Shown: in pieces, positions 35,247 through 46,301 of the stretch | Numbering within the stretch: the first letter of the stretch is position 1 | Layout of the letters: the number at the start of each line of letters is the position of its first letter | NCBI GenBank assembly: GCA_902810745.1 | Contig: CADDYW010000004.1 | Span: forward strand, 62,001 to 126,000 | Length of the DNA stretch: 64,000 nt | DNA from: Chloroflexota bacterium | GTDB lineage: Bacteria; Chloroflexota; UBA6077; FW602-bin22; CADDYW01 | Direction of reading: 5' to 3' | Notes under the pieces: generated by a model | What the model saw: the letters and a program-made list of their open reading frames with translations, nothing else | Databases searched by the model: none | Told to the model about the DNA's origin: nothing | Made by a program: the position numbers and the translations under genes

Positions 35247-36370
35247 CCTTGCCCCCGGAAGTGTTCGGCCAGTTCGACCCGCTCGGCAATCGACGGGTGA
35301 TCGTAGAGAAGGATCTCGACCCACCGCGCGGGCCGGTAGACGGCCAGGTTCTGATTGGCTAATCGAATCATCATGGAGATGAACGCCGCGGGATTGCCTG
35401 TCACTTGCAGCGCGTAGCAGTCGGCAGAGCGCTCCGCTCGCCTGGACAGCCAGTTCACGAGCGGCGTGGAGATCACCCCAACCGTGCCGAGCACCAGTGC
35501 CAGCAGCGGCATCGTCGCGACGTCGGCGATACCCGCGTAGCCCAGGCGCTGCGCCCCCGCGTCCAGGGCAAGGTGAGCAACGTAGAGAGCCACGAGTGTC
35601 ACCAGCGCCTGCTCCGCGATCATGCGCGGGATATCGCGATGCACGTGGTGTCCCAGCTCGTGGGCGAAGACTACCTCGATCTCGTCGGGGGAGTAGTGCT
35701 CGAGCAAGGTATCACCCAGGACGATGCGGCGTGTGCTGCCTAATCCCGTGAGCGCTGCGTTCGCCGCGGTCGTCTTCGCGCTCAGGTGAAGCCGATAGAC
35801 ACCCTCGACCCGTGTTCCGGCCTGTCGGGCCAGATCCTTCAGCCGCTCGGTCAGGTCTGACGATTCCAGCGGGGTCACCTTGAAGAACAGCGGGAGCAGC
35901 AGGATGGGCCCGACGTGCGCCAGCCCGGCCACGAAAACCACGTAGAGGGCAGCCGCGATTGCCCACCAGAGCTGCGGGACGAACTGGAGCAACGCGTAGA
36001 CAACCTCGAGCATGACCAGGCCGACGATGAGCCCAATTGCCTCCCCCTTCAGCCAGTCGGCAAACCACTGGGTGAACGTCTGAACCGACAGGCCGTAGCG
36101 CCTGGGCAGTGACCATCCGCCGACGACGCTGAGGGGGAAGGAGAGTACGGCGTAAGCGAGCAGGAGAACGACACCATAAGCCGCCACCAGGCCCAATCGG
36201 CCACCGGGAGCGCCGAGGAGCGCGTTTCGCAGGTCAGTTGCAGCGCCCGTCGCGATGAGCAGCACCAGGTAGATCACAGTGACGGCGAGCTGAGCAGCCA
36301 GCAGGATTCGCCGCTGATAGCTGTACCGCCGCGCCTGCCGCTGCCTCTCGGAATCTATCTCGGTAACCAC
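35234..36370 (-). CDS. M48-family membrane metalloprotease (CAAX protease/HtpX type)
   Basis: 378 residues with membrane segments in the first ~190 residues and near 260-310. Zinc motif 'HELGH' at 237-241; the third ligand Glu is likely in the later 'EISTP...RRAERSADCYAL' region ('ERSADC'). Size and layout resemble Ste24-type CAAX proteases more than the shorter HtpX. GTG start with GGAG upstream. Co-directional with the FtsB-like gene it overlaps. Confidence 0.9.
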   Translation of the reverse strand: MVTEIDSERQRQARRYSYQRRILLAAQLAVTVIYLVLLIATGAATDLRNALLGAPGGRLGLVAAYGVVLLLAYAVLSFPLSVVGGWSLPRRYGLSVQTFTQWFADWLKGEAIGLIVGLVMLEVVYALLQFVPQLWWAIAAALYVVFVAGLAHVGPILLLPLFFKVTPLESSDLTERLKDLARQAGTRVEGVYRLHLSAKTTAANAALTGLGSTRRIVLGDTLLEHYSPDEIEVVFAHELGHHVHRDIPRMIAEQALVTLVALYVAHLALDAGAQRLGYAGIADVATMPLLALVLGTVGVISTPLVNWLSRRAERSADCYALQVTGNPAAFISMMIRLANQNLAVYRPARWVEILLYDHPSIAERVELAEHFRGQGCRS

Positions 36371-36563
36371 GTCCCTACTCCGTCAACCTCGTGCCAGGGA
36401 TCGTCACGCGACCCGGTTTTTTTCGCCGCGGCGAGGTCTGGTGAGAGTTTCTCGGAAAATGGTCCTGCGGTTGACTTTCCCAGAGGCCAAACCCCACCCG
36501 CTCCCCTGGTTCGGCGCTAGGCATCGGACCGGCTGCAGGACGCGTTCGGACACCGAATCGCCG
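36371..36563. other. Gap downstream of the pyr operon
   Basis: 193 bases after the pyrD stop. A palindrome TCGCCGCGGCGA sits next to a run of T on the plus strand (36418-36436), but the T-run precedes the palindrome in plus and becomes A in minus, so it is not an intrinsic terminator for either direction. Confidence 0.4.
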
Positions 36564-37535
36564 TCAGAACTCCCCGTGGCCATGAGGCAACACCTCTGCA
36601 TCGGTCTTCGCGGCCACCCCGACCAGTGCATTCACATCCTCGATCCCTTCCTGCTCGAGGAATGCTTCGATTCCCTCGATGACCTCCAGGGCAGTGCGCG
36701 GATTCACGAACGTGCTTGTTCCGATCTGAACCGCGGTAGCACCGGCCATGATGAACTGGAGTGCATCGTCAGCACAGGTGATGCCGCCGATGCCGATCAC
36801 CGGAACATCTACTGCCCGCGCCACCTGCCAGACCATCCGTACGGCGATCGGCCGAATCGCCGGCCCGGAGAGACCGCCGGTCACATTGGCGAGGAATGGA
36901 CGGCGGTGTCGGATGTCGATGATCATTCCCGGAATCGTGTTGATGAGGGACAACGCGTCCGCACCCGCGTCAACCACTGCCTGCGCGATCTCGACGATGT
37001 CTGTCACGTTCGGCGAGAGCTTCACGATCAGTGGCAGCTGACAGACAGCCCGCACCGCCCTGGTGACCATGGCCGCGTCGTCACAGGCGAGCCCGAACAT
37101 CTTCCCTTCTGATTCCACGTTCGGGCAAGAGATGTTGAGCTCGATCGCCGACACGCCGGCCGTGGAGGACAGGGTCTCGACGACCTCGACGTATTCATCG
37201 ACCGTAAATCCGGCCACGTTCACGATGACCGGAACGTCCCACGTCGCCCAGATCGGAGCCTTCTCGCGGACGCAGGCGTCGAGTCCGACGTTCTGGAGTC
37301 CAATTGCGTTCAGCATTCCCGACGGAGTCTCGGCAATACGCGGCTGACGGTTACCGTCTCTCGGGCGAAGAGTAATTGCCTTGCTGACGACAGCACCGAG
37401 GCGATTGACGTCGACAAGCTTGGCGTACTCAGTACCGTACCCGAAGGTTCCCGACGCCGTCATGACTGGGTTCTTCAGCCACAGATCGTTCGGGTGCTTT
37501 GGCGCCAGGTTTACTGCTAGTTTGCTCACGTCCAC
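36564..37535 (-). CDS. pyrD: Dihydroorotate dehydrogenase catalytic subunit (class 1B)
   Basis: 323 residues. FMN barrel with 'LKNPVMTASGTFGYG', the substrate/active loop 'LNISCPNVESEGKMFG' and 'GIGGITCADDALQF' for FMN phosphate. Class 1B is inferred from the adjacent pyrK, whose product shuttles electrons to NAD+. Overlaps pyrK by 10 bases. Last gene of the pyr operon. Confidence 0.96.
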   Translation of the reverse strand: MDVSKLAVNLAPKHPNDLWLKNPVMTASGTFGYGTEYAKLVDVNRLGAVVSKAITLRPRDGNRQPRIAETPSGMLNAIGLQNVGLDACVREKAPIWATWDVPVIVNVAGFTVDEYVEVVETLSSTAGVSAIELNISCPNVESEGKMFGLACDDAAMVTRAVRAVCQLPLIVKLSPNVTDIVEIAQAVVDAGADALSLINTIPGMIIDIRHRRPFLANVTGGLSGPAIRPIAVRMVWQVARAVDVPVIGIGGITCADDALQFIMAGATAVQIGTSTFVNPRTALEVIEGIEAFLEQEGIEDVNALVGVAAKTDAEVLPHGHGEF

Positions 37536-38308
37536 CTAATCTCGTCTAGTCCGAACACGGGGCCGTCGCGACAGACGCGCTGTAGGCCGTGTCTGGTTGG
37601 GACCACACAGCCGAGGCAGACTCCCATCGCGCAGCCCATTCGTTCCTCCATCGCAATAGAGAACGGCAGGTGTCTGGGTCGCTCCAGCGCGGCCAGTGCC
37701 CGAAGCATAGGTACCGGTCCGCAGGCACATACCTGATCTGCCCAGGCAAGATACACGTGGACCAGCTCGGTGACGACGCCTCGGTGCCCGGCGCTTCCGT
37801 CATCGGTGACGACGACGTACTCGACCTCCGGCGGTAGCCGATCTGACGGGAAAGCCCTGGCGGACGTCCGAAATCCGCAGAGCAGCGTGACGGAAAGATC
37901 GTGGCGGATCGCCTCCTCCGCGAGGGCCACCAGCGGAACGATTCCAACGCCGCCGCCGACCAGCAGAAGATGCCGCGTCGCACGGTCGATCTGGAACGGG
38001 CGTCCTAGCGGGCCAAGAACGTCCAGCAGATCTCCCGGCCGAAGGTGGCTGAGAAGATCAGTTCCTCGACCAACTACCTCGTACAGCACCTCGTATTGAG
38101 ATGACGGAAGGCAGTTCCGCTGATTGGCTCCGGTCCGGAGAACGCTGAGCGGACGCCGCAGCAGAGGGTCGAATGACGTGCCGCAGCGCAGATGGACAAA
38201 CTGGCCGGGCTTGACGTCCCGCGCCTGGTCTGGCTCCTCGAGGCGCAGAATGAAGATGCCTCGAGCGATCTGCTCGTTCGCGATAACGGTGGCGAGCGCC
38301 TGCTTCAC
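37526..38308 (-). CDS. pyrK: Dihydroorotate dehydrogenase electron transfer subunit
   Basis: 260 residues. FAD site 'LLRRPLSVL', NAD-binding '[13 protein letters not shown]', and the 2Fe-2S cysteines in '[13 protein letters not shown]' plus a further Cys in 'VCRDGPVF'. Transfers electrons from PyrD FMN to NAD+. ATG overlaps the carB stop by 4 bases. Confidence 0.95.
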   Translation of the reverse strand: MKQALATVIANEQIARGIFILRLEEPDQARDVKPGQFVHLRCGTSFDPLLRRPLSVLRTGANQRNCLPSSQYEVLYEVVGRGTDLLSHLRPGDLLDVLGPLGRPFQIDRATRHLLLVGGGVGIVPLVALAEEAIRHDLSVTLLCGFRTSARAFPSDRLPPEVEYVVVTDDGSAGHRGVVTELVHVYLAWADQVCACGPVPMLRALAALERPRHLPFSIAMEERMGCAMGVCLGCVVPTRHGLQRVCRDGPVFGLDEIRWT

Positions 38309-41300
38309 CGGTGCGGTCCTCCGCCAGCGACTGCCGGCTCCTCGGCCGACAGGTATGCGTCGAGCGGCAGTACGTTGTAGCCGCCGTCTTGCCCATCGAT
38401 CGAATCGACGGCGGCGCGCAGCGTGTCGAGACTGGTGAAACAGGGAAGTCCACGTTCGGTCGCCGCGCGTCGGATGTCGAAACCATCGGCGTATCCATCC
38501 TGCGTCGGAGTGCGAATCCCGGTCACTGTATTCACGACGCCGCTCACCAGTCCTGCCTCGATGATGTCGACGACGTTCGGATGTCCCTCGCGTAGCTTCC
38601 GCGCGACTCCTTCGACACGAAGCCCGAGCGACTCGATCAGGCGCGCGGTTCCCTCCGTCGCGTAGAAGCCGAAGCCGTGCTTCCCCAACCGGTCGATCAG
38701 GGGCGCAGCTTCGCGTTTATCCCGGTCGGCGATACTCACCAGCAGATTACACGCCAGGGGGAGCGTCGAGCGGGCAGCGATAAGTGCCTTGTTCAGGGCG
38801 GCGCGGTACGTGAAGTCGATCCCCATTACCTCTCCGGTCGACTTCATCTCCGGACCGAGGTACGTATCGACGTCGATGAGCTTCGACATCGAGAAGACCG
38901 GTGCTTTGATGGCGACGAGCTTCTGCTTGGGCCATAGACCGGTCGAGTACCCCTGGTCGCGCAGACTTCGTCCGAGGGCAATCCAGGTCGCGAGGCGGAC
39001 CATCGGCACACCGGTGACTTTCGAAAGGAAAGGTACCGTCCGGCTTGCTCGTGGATTAACCTCCAGAACGTACACCTGACCCTGGAAGATGACGAACTGC
39101 ACGTTCATCAAGCCCCGGACATTGAGTCCACGGCCGATGCGGACGGTGTAATCGACCAGGATGCTCTCTTCCTCGGCGGTGAGATTCTGGACCGGGTAGA
39201 TCGCGATACTATCCCCGCTGTGGACACCCGCGCGCTCGATGTGCTCCATGATGCCCGGGATCAGGACATCCTGGCCGTCACAGATCGCGTCGACCTCGAC
39301 CTCGCGGCCCTCGAGGTACTTATCGACGAGAATTGGGCGCTTCTGAGACACCTCGGTGGCCGCGCTAATATACCGCACCAGCTCATCCGCGTTGTATACA
39401 ATCTCCATCGCCCGTCCACCCAGGACGTACGACGGTCGTACCAGCACCGGATATCCGATGTTCTCGGCAACCACGAGCGCATCCTCGACGCGCGTCACCG
39501 CGCCTCCGGGCGGCTGAGGGATTCCAAGATGCGCCAGGAAGTCTTCGAATCGGTGCCGGTCCTCGGCAAGATCGATCGCTTCGACGTCGCTGCCGATGAT
39601 GCGCGCGTTCGCTCGCGCGAGCGGCTCGGCCAGATTGATCGCGGTCTGGCCGCCGAACTGGGCGATCACCGGCGTCTGCGCGAGCCCCTCGTTTTCAAGA
39701 ATGTTCCGCACGCTCTCTTCGTCGAGTGGCTCGAAGTAGAGGCGATCGGAGGTATCGAAGTCCGTGCTGACGGTCTCCGGATTCGAGTTCACCAGCAGGG
39801 CGCGTACCCCCGCGGCCTGGAGCGCCCAGGCGGAGTGCACGCTACAGTAATCGAACTCGATGCCCTGACCGATGCGGATAGGACCCGAGCCAATGACGAG
39901 GGCCGCGTCACCGCCTTGCGGCTCCGCCTCGTTCTCTTGCTCGTAGGTCGAGTAGAAGTATGGCGTCGACGCCTCGAACTCGGCCGCGCAGGTATCGACC
40001 ATCTTGTAGACCGGTTTGAGATTCCATTCCTCGCGGGTCTGTCGGACCTGCTCGGGAAGAAGGTCCGCCAGGGTTCCAACCTGGACGTCGGAAAAGCCCA
40101 GCCGCTTCGCTTCCCAGAGAAGCTCAGGAGTGAGCTTCTCCGAGAGCAGTCGTCGCTCCATCCCGACCAGCCGCTGCAGGCGGCGGATGAACCAGGGGTC
40201 GATGCTGCTGCGTCGATGGATCTCGTCAGGATCAGCATCTCGACGCAGTGCGGCCATGATCGCCCAGAGGCGCTGATCGTTCGGCCGCTCGATCAGGTCC
40301 CAGAGCTGCTCGCTGACAGGTCCGGCCCAGGCCGGGCTCTCCCAGGAGAGACTTCGTCCACCGATCTCGAGACTGCGTACTGCCTTTTGCAGAGCAGCTT
40401 CGAAGCAACGGTCAATCGCCATCACCTCGCCGGTCGCCTTCATCTGCGTCCCGAGTGTTCGGTCGCCCGAGGCAAACTTGTCGAACGGCCAGCGCGGGAT
40501 CTTGACGACGCAGTAATCCAGGGCGGGCTCAAACGCGGCAGCCGTCTTCTTCGTCACCGCGTTCCGAATCTCGTCCAGTCGACGGCCGATCGCGATCTTG
40601 GCGGCAACACGCGCGATCGGGTAACCGGTCGCCTTCGACGCCAGTGCCGACGATCGGCTCACTCGTGGATTTACCTCGATCACGTAGTAGTCGCGCGACT
40701 TTGGATCCAGCGCGAACTGAATGTTGCATCCGCCTTCGATGCCGAGAGCACGAATGATCCGCAACGCCGCCGAGCGCAGCATCTGGTATTCTTTGTCGGT
40801 CAGTGTCTGGCTCGGAGCGACGACGATACTGTCGCCCGTGTGAACGCCCATCGGATCGATGTTTTCCATGTTGCACACGGTGATGCAGGTGTCGGCCGCG
40901 TCGCGCATCACCTCGTACTCGATCTCCTTCCAGCCCTGGACGCTGCGTTCGATCAGTACCTGGTGAATCGGACTGGCCTGGAGACCCCGCGCCACGATTC
41001 GCCGGAACTCCTCTTCGGTATGGGCAAGGCCGCCACCGGTTCCTCCGAGGGTGAATGCCGGCCGAATGATCAGCGGAAGCGGCATCCTCCGCCTCAGAAT
41101 CTCGGCCTCTTCGAGCGAATGGACAGTCTCGCTCGGCGGAACAGGTTCGCCGATGGATTGCAGCAGGCGCTTGAATAGCTCGCGGTCCTCGGCATTACGG
41201 ATGGTTTCCAGGGGCGTCCCAAGCAGCCGCACGTCGTAGCGATCGAGCACCCCGGCCTCGGCAAGCTCGACGGCAAGGTTCAGCCCGGTCTGTCCGCCGA

Positions 41301-41565
41301 GTGTCGGCAGAATGCCGTCTGGCCGTTCTCTGGCGATGATCCGCTCGATGACGTCGACGGTCAGCGGCTCGATATAGACGATGTCGGCAATGCCGGGATC
41401 CGTCATGATCGTCGCCGGATTGGAATTGACCAGGACCGTCTGGACTCCCTCATCTCGCAGGGCTTTGCACGCCTGCGTGCCCGCGTAATCGAACTCGGCC
41501 GCCTGGCCGATGATGATCGGTCCCGAACCGATGACGAGCACCTTCTCAACTGTTGCGCCACTCAT
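38305..41565 (-). CDS. carB: Carbamoyl-phosphate synthase large subunit
   Basis: 1086 residues from ATG 41565, which overlaps the carA stop by one base (TGATG). Two homologous ATP-grasp halves ('[20 protein letters not shown]' at the start and '[19 protein letters not shown]' near residue 560) and a C-terminal allosteric MGS-like domain. Makes carbamoyl phosphate with CarA. It feeds both the pyrimidine and, in many bacteria, the arginine pathway. The 652-residue frame running against it at 39220-41178 is an antisense shadow. Confidence 0.97.
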   Translation of the reverse strand: MSGATVEKVLVIGSGPIIIGQAAEFDYAGTQACKALRDEGVQTVLVNSNPATIMTDPGIADIVYIEPLTVDVIERIIARERPDGILPTLGGQTGLNLAVELAEAGVLDRYDVRLLGTPLETIRNAEDRELFKRLLQSIGEPVPPSETVHSLEEAEILRRRMPLPLIIRPAFTLGGTGGGLAHTEEEFRRIVARGLQASPIHQVLIERSVQGWKEIEYEVMRDAADTCITVCNMENIDPMGVHTGDSIVVAPSQTLTDKEYQMLRSAALRIIRALGIEGGCNIQFALDPKSRDYYVIEVNPRVSRSSALASKATGYPIARVAAKIAIGRRLDEIRNAVTKKTAAAFEPALDYCVVKIPRWPFDKFASGDRTLGTQMKATGEVMAIDRCFEAALQKAVRSLEIGGRSLSWESPAWAGPVSEQLWDLIERPNDQRLWAIMAALRRDADPDEIHRRSSIDPWFIRRLQRLVGMERRLLSEKLTPELLWEAKRLGFSDVQVGTLADLLPEQVRQTREEWNLKPVYKMVDTCAAEFEASTPYFYSTYEQENEAEPQGGDAALVIGSGPIRIGQGIEFDYCSVHSAWALQAAGVRALLVNSNPETVSTDFDTSDRLYFEPLDEESVRNILENEGLAQTPVIAQFGGQTAINLAEPLARANARIIGSDVEAIDLAEDRHRFEDFLAHLGIPQPPGGAVTRVEDALVVAENIGYPVLVRPSYVLGGRAMEIVYNADELVRYISAATEVSQKRPILVDKYLEGREVEVDAICDGQDVLIPGIMEHIERAGVHSGDSIAIYPVQNLTAEEESILVDYTVRIGRGLNVRGLMNVQFVIFQGQVYVLEVNPRASRTVPFLSKVTGVPMVRLATWIALGRSLRDQGYSTGLWPKQKLVAIKAPVFSMSKLIDVDTYLGPEMKSTGEVMGIDFTYRAALNKALIAARSTLPLACNLLVSIADRDKREAAPLIDRLGKHGFGFYATEGTARLIESLGLRVEGVARKLREGHPNVVDIIEAGLVSGVVNTVTGIRTPTQDGYADGFDIRRAATERGLPCFTSLDTLRAAVDSIDGQDGGYNVLPLDAYLSAEEPAVAGGGPHR

Positions 41566-42671
41566 CACGCATTCCCACACATCTGTACGAATCGATCGAA
41601 CAGGTATTGATTATCCTGCGGGCCCGGCGAACCCTCCGGGTGGTACTGGACTGAGAAGACCGGCCAGCTCTCGTGCGCCAATCCCTCGACTGACCGATCG
41701 TTCAGATTGATCTGACTGATGTAGAAGCCCGTACCGGAGGGAACCGAGTCAGAATCCACCTGAAACTCGTGGTTCTGAGAGGTGATGTGAACCAGACCGG
41801 TTCGCACGTCCTGCACCGGGTGGTTCGCGCCATGGTGGCCAAACCTCAGGCGGCTCGTTCGAGCACCAATTGCCATACCGAGAATCTGATGCCCGAGACA
41901 GATTCCCATCAGCGGGATCCGCCGATCCAGGAGGCCCCGTACCATGTCGGCGCATTCGACCAGCCGCGCCGGATCGCCGGGCCCGTTGGATACGACGACA
42001 CCGTCCGGGTCCAGCGCGAGAATGTCAGCCGCGCTCGCGTCGTACGGGACTACTGTCATCCTGACCCCGCGCCGCGCCAGGGAGCGCAAGATGTTCTCTT
42101 TCCGCCCGCAATCGACGACGACGACGTGAAGCGGCCTGGCAGCAGGCGTTTGCTCGCCCCAAGAAGATAGCTGGTCGACGGACGTCTCGGCGACGAGATC
42201 CTTTTCTCCAAGCGGAATGACGGATCGGGCGCGAGCGACGAGATCATCGTCCGACACGGCGGCAGCGTCATACACCAGAACGGCGCGCATCGTTCCCCGT
42301 GCGCGGAGACGACGGACGAGGGCACGCGTGTCCACGCCCTGTAGGCCGGGGATTCCGTGGCGAATGAGGAAATTGCCGAGTGACTCGCACGAGCTCCAGT
42401 TGCTGGGATCATCGTAGTATTCGCGCACGATGAACGCGGCAATCCACGGGCGCCGCGACTCGTTCGCGTCCGTCGCAACGCCGTAGTTCCCTATGAGGGG
42501 ATACGTGAGCGTCACCATCTGGCCACGATACGATGGATCCGTGGCGATCTCCTGGTAGCCGGTCATACTCGTGTTGAAGACGACCTCCGCCTCCGCGTCC
42601 ACGGGCGCGCCAAAGGGCCTGCCGCGGAATACCGAACCATCTTCGAGTGCTAGCGCCGACACGACTGTCAT
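41565..42671 (-). CDS. carA: Carbamoyl-phosphate synthase small subunit
   Basis: 368 residues from ATG 42671, which overlaps the pyrC stop by 4 bases (ATGA) and has GGAGGAGG upstream. Small N-terminal domain ('[20 protein letters not shown]') and a glutaminase domain with Cys in '[14 protein letters not shown]' and His in 'NHEFQVD'. It delivers ammonia to CarB. Confidence 0.96.
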   Translation of the reverse strand: MTVVSALALEDGSVFRGRPFGAPVDAEAEVVFNTSMTGYQEIATDPSYRGQMVTLTYPLIGNYGVATDANESRRPWIAAFIVREYYDDPSNWSSCESLGNFLIRHGIPGLQGVDTRALVRRLRARGTMRAVLVYDAAAVSDDDLVARARSVIPLGEKDLVAETSVDQLSSWGEQTPAARPLHVVVVDCGRKENILRSLARRGVRMTVVPYDASAADILALDPDGVVVSNGPGDPARLVECADMVRGLLDRRIPLMGICLGHQILGMAIGARTSRLRFGHHGANHPVQDVRTGLVHITSQNHEFQVDSDSVPSGTGFYISQINLNDRSVEGLAHESWPVFSVQYHPEGSPGPQDNQYLFDRFVQMCGNA

Positions 42672-44023
42672 ACTGGAACCTCCTCCCCGCTCACAATTGA
42701 CTGATGGTCCTCGTGGAGGTGCACAATGCGCCCGTCGCACAGAGTCACCGTTACCAGGCCACGTAAGGTCAGCCCCGCGAGGGGCGTATTCTTTCCCTTG
42801 GATGCCATGCGCGCGGGATCCACCGTCCAGCGCGCGTCCGGATCGAACACACAGATGTCGGCAGGCGATCCGGGTTTGAGGGTTCCGCCGGAGAGACCGA
42901 ATGCCCGTGCCGGATCGCACGTCAAACGTCGGATCAGCAGGCTCAGGCTAAGCTCTCCGGCGTGTACCAATCCGAGCAGCGAGGCCAGAGCCGTCTCCAG
43001 GCCAGAGATACCGAATGCCGCCGCTCCGTATTCGCACAGCTTGTCGACCTCACTGTGGGGTGCGTGGTCGGTACTGATCAGGTCGAGCACGCCCTCGCGG
43101 ATCGCCGCGACGAGTGCTTGCCGATCCGCTTCCGAGCGGAGCGGCGGATTCACCTTGGTCGCCGTATCGTATGGTATGGCGCTCCGACCATCCGGGCGTA
43201 AGCCAGCGACCCATTCATCCGTGAGGGTGAGGTGATGCGGAGTCGCCTCTGCCGTGAACCGGATGCCTCGGTCGCGCGCCTGCCGAATGATTTCGACGCC
43301 ACGAGCAGTCGTCACGTGCGCGATGTGCAATCGGCCGCCAGTGAGCTCTGCCAGCAGGAGGTCTCGCGCGATCATAACTTCTTCGGCAACCCCCGGCCAG
43401 CCCTTCAAGCCGAGCCGGGTAGCCACCGGTCCCTCGTTCATCACGCCCCCTGCCGACAGGGCAGTATCCTCTTCGTGAACCATGATCGGACGGCCGACCA
43501 GGCGGCTGTACTCGAGGGCGTGACGCATCACCCCACTGTCGAGCAAGGGCTTGCCGTCGTCCGAGAAGGCGATTGCGCCGGCATCGGCAAGATCTGCCAT
43601 CTCGGTCAGCTCACGGCCTCCCATCCCGCGGGTGACTGCGGCCAGCGGAAAGACCCGGATGACTCCCTCGCCCGCGGCCTTCCGTCGGATATATTCGATG
43701 ACCGCGCGGTTGTCGACCGGCGGAGTCGTGTTCGCCATGGAGCAGACCGAGGTAAAACCGCCGCGGGCAGCCGCTCGGGTACCCGTGGCGATAGTCTCCT
43801 TCTCTTCCTGGCCAGGATCCCGAAGATGGCAGTGGACATCGATCAGACCGGGACACACGACCTGACCACTGGCATCGATGACAGTCAGTCCGCGCCGTCC
43901 AGTCGGAGCGGGACCATGCGGTACCAGCTCGGCGATCACGCCGTCGCGAACCCAGAGATCTCCGATCTGATCCACGTCTCTGGACGGATCGAGGATCCGT
44001 CCACCACGAATGAGTATGTCCAA
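42668..44023 (-). CDS. pyrC: Dihydroorotase
   Basis: 451 residues. Metal-binding 'DVHCHLRDPGQEEKE' and later 'TTARGVEIIRQ' helix, His 'ITAEATPHH'-type strand and 'STDHAPH' near residue 310. Type I dihydroorotase size with cyclic amidohydrolase C-terminal motif 'GLTLRGLVTVTLCDGRIV'. TTG start at 44023 with GGAGAGGGG just upstream. A 185-base gap separates it from pyrB; this is the only wide gap in the operon. Confidence 0.95.
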   Translation of the reverse strand: MDILIRGGRILDPSRDVDQIGDLWVRDGVIAELVPHGPAPTGRRGLTVIDASGQVVCPGLIDVHCHLRDPGQEEKETIATGTRAAARGGFTSVCSMANTTPPVDNRAVIEYIRRKAAGEGVIRVFPLAAVTRGMGGRELTEMADLADAGAIAFSDDGKPLLDSGVMRHALEYSRLVGRPIMVHEEDTALSAGGVMNEGPVATRLGLKGWPGVAEEVMIARDLLLAELTGGRLHIAHVTTARGVEIIRQARDRGIRFTAEATPHHLTLTDEWVAGLRPDGRSAIPYDTATKVNPPLRSEADRQALVAAIREGVLDLISTDHAPHSEVDKLCEYGAAAFGISGLETALASLLGLVHAGELSLSLLIRRLTCDPARAFGLSGGTLKPGSPADICVFDPDARWTVDPARMASKGKNTPLAGLTLRGLVTVTLCDGRIVHLHEDHQSIVSGEEVPV

Positions 44024-44208
44024 TCTGCCCCTCTCCTCAGCACGACCGATTGGCGCACAGTGGCTGCCCGCGCCAACGAACGGCGAGCGACCACACCCGA
44101 TCCGCCTCGAATCTCATCTCACCGCCCCTTCTCATCGGAGCATTCGCCCAGCTTCCGTGAGGCTCGCGCGCCTCGAGAGATACCTCCGGCATCCCAACCC
44201 GGGAGCGC

Positions 44209-45159
44209 CTAGGCAACAGCGAGCCCGACTCGCTCGCCCGCGAGCAGGAAGAGCAGGGCCATGCGGATTGCGACGCCGTTCGTCACCTGTTCCTCGATGA
44301 CCGATCGGCTACCACGCGCGACGTCAGGTGCGATCTCGATTCCTTCGTTCATCGGCCCTGGATGCATGACCAGCGCGCCAGGACGTGCCTTTTCGACACG
44401 CGCGGCGTTAACCTGATAGAGGTTAATGTACTCGCGCAGGCTCGGCAGGAGTCCGCCGGTCTGTCGCTCGCGCTGAATGCGGAGCGCCATGACCACGTCT
44501 GCCCGATGGATGCAGCGGTCTAGATCGTAGCAGATCTCGACCGGAGGGAGTCCCGCGCGATGTCCATTGACTCCGAAGTCTGGCATGAGCGTTGGCGGAC
44601 CGCAGAGGATCACCTGCGCACCCATCCGGGTCAGCCCCCATACGTCCGAACGCGCAACACGGCTGTACAGAATGTCGCCGACGATCACAACCGTCAGCCC
44701 GCGAATGAAGCCGAACTTCTGGCGAATGGTGAACAGGTCGAGAAGAGCCTGGGTCGGATGGGCGTGGCAGCCATCGCCCGCGTTGACCACCGATCCCCGG
44801 AGATGCTGTGCCACGAGATAGGGAGCACCGGCCATCGAATGGCGCATGACGACGACGTCGGCTCCGAGGGCTTGAAGCGTCTTGATGGTATCGACGAGCG
44901 ACTCGCCTTTTTCGACCGAGCTTCCCGTCGCGGTGATGTTCACGACGTCCGCCGACAGGTTCTTCGCCGCGAGCTCGAATGAGATCCGAGTTCGCGTGCT
45001 CGCTTCGTAGAACAGGTTGACAATCGTCTTCCCACGGAGCGGCGGAACTCTGCGAATTGGCCGGGAAAGTACCTCGCGCATCGCCTCGGCCGTGGCGAGG
45101 ACCTCGTCAATCTCCTCAGCCGAGAAGTCGTCGAGGTCCAGAACGTCCTTTCGATCCAT
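44209..45159 (-). CDS. pyrB: Aspartate carbamoyltransferase catalytic subunit
   Basis: 316 residues from ATG 45159 with GGAGGAGAGG upstream. Carbamoyl-phosphate motif 'STRTRISFE' and aspartate-binding later motif 'PRPMNE'-like 'HPGPMNEGIEI' identify it. The regulatory subunit PyrI is absent, as expected for an operon controlled by PyrR. It follows pyrR by 10 bases. Confidence 0.96.
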   Translation of the reverse strand: MDRKDVLDLDDFSAEEIDEVLATAEAMREVLSRPIRRVPPLRGKTIVNLFYEASTRTRISFELAAKNLSADVVNITATGSSVEKGESLVDTIKTLQALGADVVVMRHSMAGAPYLVAQHLRGSVVNAGDGCHAHPTQALLDLFTIRQKFGFIRGLTVVIVGDILYSRVARSDVWGLTRMGAQVILCGPPTLMPDFGVNGHRAGLPPVEICYDLDRCIHRADVVMALRIQRERQTGGLLPSLREYINLYQVNAARVEKARPGALVMHPGPMNEGIEIAPDVARGSRSVIEEQVTNGVAIRMALLFLLAGERVGLAVA

Positions 45160-45169
45160 CCTCTCCTCC

Positions 45170-45874
<705 letters not shown>

Positions 45875-45931
45875 TCAGACAGATTCATCGGCCTGTTTCC
45901 CTTTCCAGCCTCGCAGGACTGGTTTAAAGGT

Positions 45932-45966
45932 GCAGGGCAGCCACTCACCCTGCTCTCACTGGAGCC
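45932..45966 (-). promoter_or_regulatory. PyrR-binding RNA hairpin (anti-antiterminator)
   Basis: Near the RNA 5' end, stem GCTC (45965-45962) and GAGC (45955-45952) hold the hexaloop CAGTGA. In B. subtilis the PyrR-binding loop is CNGNGA over a 4-bp stem; CAGTGA matches exactly. A second hairpin GCAGGG/CCCTGC (45953-45948 with 45937-45932) is an alternative fold. Confidence 0.82.
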
Positions 45967-45967
45967 T

Positions 45968-45996
45968 ATTCTAGCACACCTGAGCCGTGGCTGCAA
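45968..45996 (-). promoter_or_regulatory. Promoter of the pyr operon
   Basis: Minus strand: TTGCAG (45996-45991), 17 bases, TAGAAT (45973-45968). Start predicted near 45961, so the PyrR loop lies at the very 5' end of the transcript. Confidence 0.72.
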
Positions 45997-46116
45997 CCGG
46001 ATCTTCGACGCGCCACTCGCGACTACCCGCCAACGGCGCGCCGTCAGCTCATACCATCTCGAGTCCCGTGCCCGTCGAGTATCACGACGATCGTCAGCGC
46101 TCTCAATCGGGCACGA

Positions 46117-46275
46117 TCAGGCAGAGCGTGGCGTCGAGAGCACGTTCCAGACGAAGAGAATGAGGGCGGCGAGCAGCAGAAGATTGACCAGTGCACCGCC
46201 GACGTGGGCGACGACGTATCCCAGGAACCACGCCACGACCAGAAGGATCGTAAGCACCCAGCGGACCGCGGCCAC
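46117..46275 (-). CDS. Tiny membrane protein, lmo0937-like family
   Basis: 52 residues from GTG 46275 with AGGAGG 6 bases upstream. Almost wholly hydrophobic with two membrane segments ('VLTILLVVAWFLGYVVA' and 'LLLLAALILFVWNV') joined by a glycine hinge and a short polar end, the pattern of lmo0937/DUF5670-type proteins. Longer in-frame extensions to 46629 lack start signals and lie inside galT. Last gene after galT. Confidence 0.7.
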   Translation of the reverse strand: MAAVRWVLTILLVVAWFLGYVVAHVGGALVNLLLLAALILFVWNVLSTPRSA

Positions 46276-46301
46276 GACAAGCCTCCTGGAGGCAGCCTCG
46301 C

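Noticed and set aside
36418-36436. T-run with a GC palindrome as a terminator
   Set aside because: The T-run comes before the palindrome on the plus strand and is A on the minus strand, so it cannot end transcription of pyrD.
39220-41178. 652-residue open frame on the plus strand against carB
   Set aside because: It is the antisense shadow of carB; high GC in codon third positions gives long stop-free antisense frames. No ribosome site or family motif.
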